In this document: piece after piece, positions 1 to 6,184 of the stretch
Position numbering within the stretch: the first letter of the stretch is position 1
Layout: the number at the start of each line of letters is the position of its first letter
From: Candidatus Methanofastidiosum methylothiophilum
GTDB lineage: Archaea > Methanobacteriota_B > Thermococci > Methanofastidiosales > Methanofastidiosaceae
Direction: 5' to 3'
Assembly (NCBI GenBank): GCA_001587675.1
Contig: LNGD01000063.1
Location: 1 to 9,106, forward strand
Length of the DNA stretch: 9,106 bases
Position numbers and translations under genes: made by a program
The notes under the pieces: model-generated
Seen by the model: the letters and a program-made list of their open reading frames with translations, nothing else
The model's database searches: none
Told to the model about the DNA's origin: nothing

Positions 1-558
1 CCTGCTTACGAAAATAGAATATCTATCAACTTCTTGCATCTCGTTGATTATTCTATTTATTATCATTTTTTTTGGATCAGGTATAGATGGAATTCTTTCT
101 TTTATATTGTTAAATGAGGTGAAAGGTCCTTTTTTCCTTTCTTCTAGGATCTCATTCATTAATTTTTTTCCGAGTCCTGGTAAAAGCTCAAGCTTATGGT
201 ATCTGATTGATATAGGTCCAGATGTATTAAAGAAAGCAACAAACTTATCTTCATTTTCTGAAACTATTTTATCTACGATGAATTTTAATTCCCCTTTTGC
301 TGTTGCACTTAATTCATTGTAGTGAAGCCTCTTTTTGACACGAGCGATTTTGTCTCTCTTTCCTTTACCTATATAAACTCTCTCGTACATTGAAAGATCT
401 GTTGATGGAACTACCTCTAGCAATGAGAAATAATTTTCACCTATAATATGTGCAATAGGTGTTCTTTTATGAGGCGGAAGATTTTCTCCTGGAAGACCTT
501 GTGGTAGATAATCCAGAACAATTCCATATTCCTCAAATACTCCAGTTCTCATCATCAT
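1..558 (-). CDS. DUF655 family putative nucleic-acid-binding protein, partial (3' end outside the window)
   Basis: The frame stays open from an ATG at 558 to the window edge, giving 186 residues; family members are about 190-200, so only a short tail should be missing. The N-terminal half (about residues 8-80, with an IAHIIGENYFSLLEV stretch and basic GKGKRDKIARVKKR) looks like a small beta-rich nucleic-acid-binding domain. Residues about 120-160 (RYHKLELLPGLGKKLMNEIL, then PFTSFNNIKERI) read as a helix-hairpin-helix motif. The protein is conserved in euryarchaea next to rpoF and rpl21e, often followed by the rRNA dimethyltransferase gene ksgA, which may lie just beyond position 1. Its biochemical role is not established; RNA or DNA binding is inferred. 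It begins with three consecutive Met codons (558, 555, 552), so the true start is uncertain by two residues. A weak AGGGA overlaps the rpoF stop eight bases upstream, so it is probably cotranscribed. Confidence 0.88.
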   Translation of the reverse strand, partial: MMMRTGVFEEYGIVLDYLPQGLPGENLPPHKRTPIAHIIGENYFSLLEVVPSTDLSMYERVYIGKGKRDKIARVKKRLHYNELSATAKGELKFIVDKIVSENEDKFVAFFNTSGPISIRYHKLELLPGLGKKLMNEILEERKKGPFTSFNNIKERIPSIPDPKKMIINRIINEMQEVDRYSIFVSR

Positions 559-566
559 AAATTTCC

Positions 567-908
567 CTATTTAACATATTTTGCAATAATTTCAAGGATA
601 GCACTTATTTCGCTATCATCCAGTATTAGCCTTTCCTTTGAGAATAGTACTTCTAGATCTTTCTTGTCCTCTGGAACAATATCTAATATTTTGATTATGT
701 TCTCTTTTTTTAGCCTTGGAACTTTTTCTGCAAGCTCATCTGAAGCCTTTTCAATATCTTCGACTTCCATTTTGCTGAACTTGTTTGTATAATCTAAGGT
801 TATTCCCTGTTCGTACCCTAATTCTATCTTTTCAGCTCTACTGGAAAGTATCTCCTTAACTTTTGAAATCGGAACAAAATCCTCAGAGATTACTTCCTTT
901 CCTATCAT
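567..908 (-). CDS. rpoF: DNA-directed RNA polymerase subunit F (Rpb4 homologue)
   Basis: The 113-residue product matches the usual length of archaeal RpoF. It pairs with RpoE (Rpb7) to form the stalk of archaeal RNA polymerase, which aids open-complex formation and binds emerging RNA. Recognisable stretches are ELGYEQGITLDYTNKF at residues 29-44 and the HRDC-like C-terminal part, ILDIVPEDKKDLEVLFSKER at 74-93, ending in an ILEIIAKY helix. The ATG at 908 has a GAGGT Shine-Dalgarno six bases upstream (915-919), which supports this start. It lies 15 bases after rpl21e and 8 before the DUF655 gene, the conserved euryarchaeal order. No promoter of its own is evident, so expression is probably from the upstream operon. 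Nothing in it looks damaged. Confidence 0.95.
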   Translation of the reverse strand: MIGKEVISEDFVPISKVKEILSSRAEKIELGYEQGITLDYTNKFSKMEVEDIEKASDELAEKVPRLKKENIIKILDIVPEDKKDLEVLFSKERLILDDSEISAILEIIAKYVK

Positions 909-923
909 GAAAAAACCTCTTTT

Positions 924-1220
924 TCAAAATACCTGCTTTTTTAAATGTTCAGGTCTTGAAATAATTGTCTTTTCTTTGTTACCATCCATTATGGAAAGTA
1001 GATAAGCGGAACCCCTTTTTCCTAGTACTTTGCCTGTTCTCCCGTGAAATCTTGGGAAGGGCATACCTTTGTGGACAGAAGGTTCTAATATAATGTGTAC
1101 TGAGTCTCCTACATCAAATTCCTGAAGAATTCTTGATACTGGAACTTTGCCTCTAGTTCTCACATCTTTAGATAGTTTCCCTCTTGTCTTGATTCTGAAA
1201 CCATGAGATTTTTTAGCCAT
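924..1220 (-). CDS. rpl21e: 50S ribosomal protein L21e
   Basis: The 98-residue basic product is the archaeal/eukaryotic-type large-subunit protein eL21, unrelated to bacterial bL21. It shows the family's N-terminus (MAKKSHGFRIKTRGKLSK), the central VGDSVHIILEPSVHKGMPFPRFHGRTG split over residues 37-63, and an SH3-like barrel ending at SRPEHLKKQ. Length and all family landmarks are intact. The start at 1220 is fixed by the family N-terminus and by an AAGGTG ribosome-binding site at 1226-1231 that lies inside the last codons of pus10, whose stop is only two bases upstream. That arrangement suggests translational coupling to pus10. rpoF follows after 15 bases. Confidence 0.97.
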   Translation of the reverse strand: MAKKSHGFRIKTRGKLSKDVRTRGKVPVSRILQEFDVGDSVHIILEPSVHKGMPFPRFHGRTGKVLGKRGSAYLLSIMDGNKEKTIISRPEHLKKQVF

Positions 1221-1222
1221 TA

Positions 1223-2422
1223 TTACACCTTCTCTTCAATACTAATTACATCTAACACTACACATTTTACATTTTTACCCAATAATTCTGCAATACTGGG
1301 ATTTGTTCTCCCTTCATCACCGGAGATAAGTTCTTTAATATAAAGTCCACCATCACAGTATATCTCCAGTGAAGTGCAATTCTCCTTTGAGGTACGAACT
1401 TTATAAACCTTTCTAATTCTTGTTTTATCCGCTCTTCGATGCACAACCCTGTTAGGAGTTTCTTGGTATATCTCTTTATCATTAAAAAATTCCTCTATTT
1501 TCTGCTTTTCGTTATCACTAAGGCAGACATCTATTTCTGCACGGTAGATTTTTCTCATATGAACATTTTTAATTGTTTCAACTAATTCCTTCTCAACAAA
1601 ACGAAGGTCAGAAATTTTGACTTTTCCTTCGTTAATCATGTTTACTTGTTCTTCAAGTTTCTTAAGATTTAATTCTCTAATTTTTGGTGATTTAATTTCA
1701 AGAACGAATGGTCTACCAGTTCCAAGCATTAAAACATCAATATCCTCTCTACCTGCACCATGAAATGATGAATCAGTACCTTGTGCTTCTTTTAAGAAAA
1801 GCTCTGAGACTAATTCTTCAACACTTTCATCATACATTTTTCCTGTCCTATTACATCGTGAGCAACCCCTGCCCTTACATTTTGTGCAAAGCCATCTAGT
1901 CTGAGGTATTCCTCTTATTAGTTTGTTATACTTACCATAAATAAAAATTGGATTAATAATATATTCTATCTTCGATCCATACGGGTGAACAATAATTGTT
2001 ATATCTTCTTTTTCTCTTTTGAATTCCTTACGGAGAAAGATTCCTATTTTTTTTCCTAACTCTCTATTCAACTCTTGCTTAATTCCTTCTTGATAATCAA
2101 GACCAAATTTATCTTTCAGCATTTCTTCTTTTTTTAGTATATCTTTTGGTATTTTTGTGCCCACATGAAAACTATTAAACTGAAAGTCAGGATTTATTTG
2201 ATCGATTATGTTCTCAGTTCGTTCAAAAATGTTTTCACAAAGATAACAAGGTGATTGGTAATTTATATTAGGAGTGTCCGGATATGTATGTTTCAAAAAA
2301 TTCCTTATTACTTCGCCTCGACGCTTATTTGTAGAAATTGAAATCTTTCCAAATTGTCTACCAAGACAATGGTCACAAAGAATATATTCGGACAGTATAT
2401 CCTTTGATTTTTTTAGTATCAT
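1223..2422 (-). CDS. pus10: tRNA pseudouridine synthase Pus10 (Psi54/Psi55)
   Basis: The 399-residue product isomerises uridine to pseudouridine in the T-loop of archaeal tRNA, at position 55 and in many archaea also 54, doing the work of bacterial TruB. The N-terminal accessory domain carries two CxxC pairs (C16/C19 in CDHCLGRQF, C59/C62), as expected for zinc binding. A second four-Cys cluster, CTKCKGRGCSRCNRTG (C179, C182, C187, C190), is typical of archaeal Pus10. The catalytic motif is AGREDIDVLMLGTGRPF at 223-239, with the predicted catalytic Asp D227 in the R-x-D arrangement. The C-terminal RVVHRRADKTRIRKVY (325-340) and GLYIKELISGDEGRTNPS (359-376) are family signatures. No obvious Shine-Dalgarno precedes the ATG at 2422. 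It starts 16 bases after the coiled-coil gene and ends 2 bases before rpl21e. Confidence 0.96.
   Translation of the reverse strand: MILKKSKDILSEYILCDHCLGRQFGKISISTNKRRGEVIRNFLKHTYPDTPNINYQSPCYLCENIFERTENIIDQINPDFQFNSFHVGTKIPKDILKKEEMLKDKFGLDYQEGIKQELNRELGKKIGIFLRKEFKREKEDITIIVHPYGSKIEYIINPIFIYGKYNKLIRGIPQTRWLCTKCKGRGCSRCNRTGKMYDESVEELVSELFLKEAQGTDSSFHGAGREDIDVLMLGTGRPFVLEIKSPKIRELNLKKLEEQVNMINEGKVKISDLRFVEKELVETIKNVHMRKIYRAEIDVCLSDNEKQKIEEFFNDKEIYQETPNRVVHRRADKTRIRKVYKVRTSKENCTSLEIYCDGGLYIKELISGDEGRTNPSIAELLGKNVKCVVLDVISIEEKV
1226..1231 (-). promoter_or_regulatory. Ribosome-binding site of rpl21e inside the pus10 3' end
   Basis: The minus strand reads AAGGTG, five bases before the rpl21e ATG at 1220, and it forms part of the last pus10 codons. 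The pus10 stop (1225-1223) lies between the site and the start. Ribosomes finishing pus10 would therefore cover the rpl21e start, implying coupled translation. Confidence 0.7.
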
Positions 2423-2438
2423 GTAAATCTATGTCTCG

Positions 2439-5246
2439 TTAAAGTCCCTTAAAGGATTTATCAATAAGTCCATAGCATATCTGCAATTTCTTGACTATCT
2501 CGTGCTCAGTCGCTGAATCTTTATGAAATGGTATGCTTTCGAATTTCTGGAGTAGTGCATTGTATTTGTTCTGTGCCTCCCAAATTTTTGAGAGCAGTAC
2601 TTCTCTGTCTCTGTACATTTTAATGAATTCAGTACAACCTTCTTTTATTTCAATAATATCTTTTTCATACTGTATTTCATAATCAATCTGCTTAATTAAA
2701 TTCTGACATTGTTGAATTCTTTCTTTTAATAGCTCTTGAGATTTCATATCAAGTTCGTTTTCAAACTGCTTGTAGTTTGCAACTATCTCTTTGTATTCCT
2801 TGATCATTTCCATTACTAAGGCTTTATCTGAAGGTTCGACATAAGAGTATCTTGTAATAAAGCCACCAATTCTATTTACAATCTTATCTATTTTGCTTTG
2901 TACTAATTCTTTTTCGGCATCCTTTATTCTATTGCTAAATTCTGACATTAATGCCTCAATTTCGAGTCTTAGCTGATCATCGTATTCAAGTAAAAGGCCC
3001 TGTTTGTCTCTAATGAGTGTTTGATACTCATCTTTAGCCTCTGCGGGGCTTCTTAAAACCTGAGCGAAGCTGTATTTGTCTAGTAATCCCTTTATTCGTC
3101 TGATAAAGTATTGGAGCTCTTCTTCTTTGACAATTTCTGCATGCTCTACTCTTTTCTTAATTCTAGAAAGAATCTCATCTATCTCATCATTTTTATCGGC
3201 AGCAATTACTGATAAAATTTGATTTCTTTCCTTTACTAGGTCTTTGTAAAGATCCCTGACTTCAAAAAGATTTGAATTAATGTATACTTGATCAAATTTA
3301 ATATCAAATGTTTGTGCCCTTCTTAGTAGGATATCTATCTTTTGTAGTTCCTCTTCTTGAGTATCTTTTAGTCTAGCACTAATTTTTTCCATCTTTCTTT
3401 CTATTTCGACTTCTTGTTCTGGATTGGCGAATACAATAATATCTTCTTTTTCTTTTAGTAGTTTTTTATAATCCTCTTTGGCTTTTATGATGTTGTCTAT
3501 AATTTTTTCTTCTGTGAAGTCACCCATCTTTTTGTTTAGGTAGTCAATGAATTCCTCAACAAAAATCTTTTTTCCGTCTTCGATTTCTTTTATTCTGTTG
3601 TCGAATGCATTGAGATTAACGTTAATAGCTTTTTCAAGTTCATAGTCAATACCAACTGGAAGATTTTTCTGTTCTCTTCTTAGGCTATTGTAAAGAACAA
3701 CGGCTTCTTTGATATTGGCATCTATGTGCTCTTTAGTGTATTCTTCCAATGTTTTTATTGTTTTTTCCAAAAAGTCTTCAAGGATACTAAGTTTTACTTC
3801 TTCAGTCTTAGTTACCTTTTCTTGTATTTCAGATAAATTATTTTCAATAACTAGCTCTAGATCAGCTGGCAGTCTTTTCTTTTCTTCAAGTAATTTTAGG
3901 TACATTTGCCTAGCTGATTCTAAATCAGTATTTATTTTTGAATAGTCAAACTCTTCTAAAGCCTTGTAAGAATTTTCTAAGAATTTTTCAAGTTCTTTTT
4001 TCTTTATGGTCTCGACATTTTTAACTCTTAAGAATAAATCGTTCATATTTTTTTGAATTTTTTCATTAAGTTCAGGTGAAAATCTTGGGTATAACCTTTG
4101 CATATCCCTTGATAAGGCTACATATGTTCTTTCGGCTTCAGATAAATTGTTTGAAATGTATTCCTCTGTATATTTCTCTAGAGCACTTCCAGTCCTATCA
4201 TAGACAAAGGCAAGATTTTCTATTTCTCTTTTCTCCACAGTTTCTATTCTTGAAAGTAAAGTATCAATAGCATTAGTTATTTTTTCTTCAATTTTTGCAT
4301 CGACTGTACCTTTCAAGGAATTTCTTATTTTTGCATATCTTTCATAAATTATTCTTGAATCTAATGGATTCTCAAGGATATATGTTTCAGTGTAAACGGG
4401 TAAAAATTTTTCCACCTCATCAAGCAATGTTAACAAATCAACTCTTTTCTTAGATTCAATTTCCTTTATTCTTTCGTTTAGAATTTTAAGATTGTTTTCA
4501 ATAAGAGTTAATCTTCCACCTTTTAATTGTTTTTTTCTTTCAATTAATTCAGCATACAATTTTCTTGTTTCATCAAAGTTTTCTGAGATATAACGATCAG
4601 TCAAGTATCTATTTTTTTCTTCTATCTCCTTTAGGAATAATTCGTAATCCTTTTTCTGCATTTCTTCTACTCGCTCTATTTTATCAAGAATTTTAAACAG
4701 ATATTTGTTAATTTCACTTTCAATTTCGGGTGAAACATTTTTTGGAAGTTTTTTATTTTCGACATCTAGTAAAGAATATATCTCAAGTGCTTCAGTGTAA
4801 TTATCAATAATATATTGTTCAGTAAAAATTTCATCTTTGTTCTTAACTTTCCTTAAGAAATTTATTAGAGAAAGTTCCTGCTCTTTTTCAGTTTCATCAA
4901 TTCTATGTTTGAGTTCTAATAAGTTAAGGTCTATTTTTTTCTGAATGTCCCTTACAATAAGTTTTAGTTCATCTATGTCTTCGTAGATTTTTTCTTGGTC
5001 TAATTCTGTAACTTCTTCTTTACTTGCTGCTTCAACATTATCTCTAATTTGTTTTAGTTTTTCTTCAAAGCTTTCTATTTCCCATTGTTTTAAGGCCTCA
5101 ACATTATGAGATTTTAATCTATCTAAAAATTCTTTATAATTGTCAAGTAAAGTAGATACTTCTAAAATCCTCTCTTCATTAGAGGTTTCGACTTTTGATA
5201 TGTCATCAGCCAATTCGTCCACTATTTTTTTGTTTTCAAAAGGCAT
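2439..5246 (-). CDS. Large coiled-coil protein built of about 74-residue tandem repeats, function unknown
   Basis: I do not recognise this 935-residue protein as a named family. It is almost wholly charged alpha-helix, rich in Glu, Lys, Leu and Ile, with no signal peptide or membrane segment visible, so it should be cytoplasmic. Residues 141 to about 798 hold nine clear tandem units. Each has an aromatic-Thr start, then I-x-x-N-x-x-E-A-x-x-x-Y-x-x-L, an LP turn, and a long second helix ending in E-x-F-L. The key Tyr residues are 157, 231, 301, 375, 449, 519, 593, 667 and 741. Weaker copies continue at Y818 and Y895, and the first 140 residues look like two shortened copies. No Walker motif, catalytic motif or zinc site is seen; the only Cys are 847, 871 and 924. 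The ATG at 5246 has GGTG eight bases upstream (5255-5258). It sits between dph5 (42 bases) and pus10 (16 bases), probably in one operon. A scaffold, spacer or filament role is inferred from shape only. Confidence 0.85.
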   Translation of the reverse strand: MPFENKKIVDELADDISKVETSNEERILEVSTLLDNYKEFLDRLKSHNVEALKQWEIESFEEKLKQIRDNVEAASKEEVTELDQEKIYEDIDELKLIVRDIQKKIDLNLLELKHRIDETEKEQELSLINFLRKVKNKDEIFTEQYIIDNYTEALEIYSLLDVENKKLPKNVSPEIESEINKYLFKILDKIERVEEMQKKDYELFLKEIEEKNRYLTDRYISENFDETRKLYAELIERKKQLKGGRLTLIENNLKILNERIKEIESKKRVDLLTLLDEVEKFLPVYTETYILENPLDSRIIYERYAKIRNSLKGTVDAKIEEKITNAIDTLLSRIETVEKREIENLAFVYDRTGSALEKYTEEYISNNLSEAERTYVALSRDMQRLYPRFSPELNEKIQKNMNDLFLRVKNVETIKKKELEKFLENSYKALEEFDYSKINTDLESARQMYLKLLEEKKRLPADLELVIENNLSEIQEKVTKTEEVKLSILEDFLEKTIKTLEEYTKEHIDANIKEAVVLYNSLRREQKNLPVGIDYELEKAINVNLNAFDNRIKEIEDGKKIFVEEFIDYLNKKMGDFTEEKIIDNIIKAKEDYKKLLKEKEDIIVFANPEQEVEIERKMEKISARLKDTQEEELQKIDILLRRAQTFDIKFDQVYINSNLFEVRDLYKDLVKERNQILSVIAADKNDEIDEILSRIKKRVEHAEIVKEEELQYFIRRIKGLLDKYSFAQVLRSPAEAKDEYQTLIRDKQGLLLEYDDQLRLEIEALMSEFSNRIKDAEKELVQSKIDKIVNRIGGFITRYSYVEPSDKALVMEMIKEYKEIVANYKQFENELDMKSQELLKERIQQCQNLIKQIDYEIQYEKDIIEIKEGCTEFIKMYRDREVLLSKIWEAQNKYNALLQKFESIPFHKDSATEHEIVKKLQICYGLIDKSFKGL
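2853..4826 (-). repeat. Nine tandem protein-level repeats of 74 or 70 residues within the coiled-coil gene
   Basis: Units start at residues 141, 215, 285, 359, 433, 503, 577, 651 and 725 of the coiled-coil protein. Spacings between the anchor Tyr residues are 74, 70, 74, 74, 70, 74, 74 and 74. Counting back from that Tyr in the nine units: the residue 8 before is Asn in seven, 11 before is Ile in eight (Val in the ninth), 15 before is Thr in six, and 16 before is aromatic in eight. Leu follows three after the Tyr in eight. The repeat is visible in protein; I saw no long near-identical DNA copies, so the duplication looks old. The predicted fold is a helix-turn-helix hairpin per unit. Confidence 0.85.
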
Positions 5247-5288
5247 AATAATAACACCAAAGCTATTCTATTATCTTAATGTTTCTTA

Positions 5289-6053
5289 TTAATTTTTTGT
5301 GTTTTTATATATTTCTGCAAGACTTATAAGATATTCTTCTTCTGCAAAGTGAAGAGTTGCAGGAACAACTAATGTATGAGGTGGGAGGCCATAAAATTCT
5401 GCATTGAATTTTAATAGTTCCTCAATATCTCCATAGATTATCCTTTGGCTATCATGGCTTATCCTAGAGATTATTATAATGTCTTGAATATTGCAATCTT
5501 TGTCAATACTCCTCAATATTTCCATGGCATCTTTAGGATTCATGAACAGATTCTTTTCTTTTTTAACATCAAGTAATAACATTGTATGTAGATTTCTTCC
5601 TTTATTCTCCAGTATGACATCGTAAAAGCTTTTTGGGAAGAAATTTTCTTCTGGGAAGGGAATGCTAGCCGTTTTGCCGAACCTATATATATGAAGTCCT
5701 GTTTCAGCAATAGCGGAATATATTGATGAAGCATGAAATATTTTTGTCTTGATACCTTTCTTTTTAGCACGGAGAAGAATATCTGTATGGGTAGTTGCTA
5801 CGAGAGGGTCTCCTGAAACGAGTATTGCAACATCTTGATCTATAGCTATATCTAAGAATATTGGTCTTTTTTCAATATCTTCACGAGAAAGTTGGATTAC
5901 TTTTTTGTTTAATTCTTTTTCAAGCCATAAAAGATCAAAATCAAAATAATTCGTATATGTATCCACAAATATGTTATTTATTTTAGACAATAATTCAAAG
6001 GCTTTCAATGAAAGATCCTTTTCAGAAAGTCCAAGACCTATAAGGTATAACAT
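5289..6053 (-). CDS. dph5: Diphthine synthase (SAM-dependent methyltransferase)
   Basis: The 254-residue product methylates the modified histidine of elongation factor aEF2 using S-adenosylmethionine, the second stage of diphthamide synthesis after Dph2. It has the tetrapyrrole-methylase fold: an N-terminal LYLIGLGLSEKDLS (residues 2-15), the SAM-site motif GDPLVATTH at 81-89, HASSIYSAIAETGLHIYRFG at 107-126, HTMLLLD at 156-162, and the family C-terminus PPHTLVVPATLHFAEEEYL at 224-242. Length is as usual for archaeal Dph5. These motifs separate it from cobalamin-pathway methylases of the same superfamily. The ATG at 6053 has no Shine-Dalgarno, and a TATA-like element is centred about 26 bases upstream, so the message is probably leaderless. 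It is the likely first gene of the dph5 to DUF655 operon; the coiled-coil gene follows after 42 bases. Confidence 0.96.
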   Translation of the reverse strand: MLYLIGLGLSEKDLSLKAFELLSKINNIFVDTYTNYFDFDLLWLEKELNKKVIQLSREDIEKRPIFLDIAIDQDVAILVSGDPLVATTHTDILLRAKKKGIKTKIFHASSIYSAIAETGLHIYRFGKTASIPFPEENFFPKSFYDVILENKGRNLHTMLLLDVKKEKNLFMNPKDAMEILRSIDKDCNIQDIIIISRISHDSQRIIYGDIEELLKFNAEFYGLPPHTLVVPATLHFAEEEYLISLAEIYKNTKN

Positions 6054-6075
6054 CTAAGTCCCAATATCTGCTTTA

Positions 6076-6083
6076 AATATAAA
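6076..6083 (-). promoter_or_regulatory. TATA-like box of the dph5 operon (probably leaderless)
   Basis: Read on the minus strand this is TTTATATT. Its centre lies about 26 bases before the dph5 ATG at 6053, which would place the transcription start at or within a few bases of the start codon. The six bases upstream (AAATCT) are a poor BRE, so the assignment rests on the TATA match, the position, and the lack of a Shine-Dalgarno for dph5. Confidence 0.55.
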
Positions 6084-6148
6084 AGATTTTAGATATGTAC
6101 ACCATAGAATAAATCAATTAAGAAATAGAATTAATCAAGATTTTCTAT

Positions 6149-6180
6149 TAAATAAAAATATAAAAAATAATTTAATAAGA
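6149..6180 (-). terminator. T-rich terminator after glnA
   Basis: On the minus strand, directly after the glnA stop at 6185, come T-runs of six and five bases within a nearly pure A/T stretch (plus-strand A-runs at 6162-6167 and 6154-6158). Archaeal polymerase terminates on U-rich tracts without needing a hairpin, and none is clear here. The remainder of the 131-base spacer up to dph5 holds only the dph5 promoter. Confidence 0.5.
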
Positions 6181-6184
6181 CACT

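Noticed and set aside
44..322. Open frame of 92 codons on the plus strand at the left end.
   Set aside because: It lies antisense to the DUF655 gene, whose protein matches its family throughout; the plus-strand product is low-complexity Phe/Ser/Ile and has no ribosome-binding site.
1267..1482. Second minus-strand frame inside pus10, and another inside dph5 (5540-5770).
   Set aside because: They are out-of-frame shadows; the conserved Pus10 and Dph5 motifs are continuous across these regions in the main frame.
1850..1890. CxxCxGxGCxxCxxTG cluster resembling the DnaJ zinc domain.
   Set aside because: A single such cluster is normal in archaeal Pus10 and the surrounding motifs are Pus10, so no DnaJ fusion is involved.
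3709..3945. Ser-rich 78-codon plus-strand frame, and a similar one at 4076-4270.
   Set aside because: Both are antisense shadows of the Glu/Lys-rich coiled-coil gene; Ser/Phe/Leu-rich products are what its complement encodes.
2853..4826. Repeats as a CRISPR array or a DNA-level satellite.
   Set aside because: The periodicity is in the protein with diverged codons; no identical short direct repeats with spacers are seen.
2439..5246. Coiled-coil protein as an SMC/Rad50 ATPase or as spectrin repeats.
   Set aside because: No Walker A, Walker B or signature motif is present, and the period is about 74 residues with two predicted helices rather than about 106 with three.
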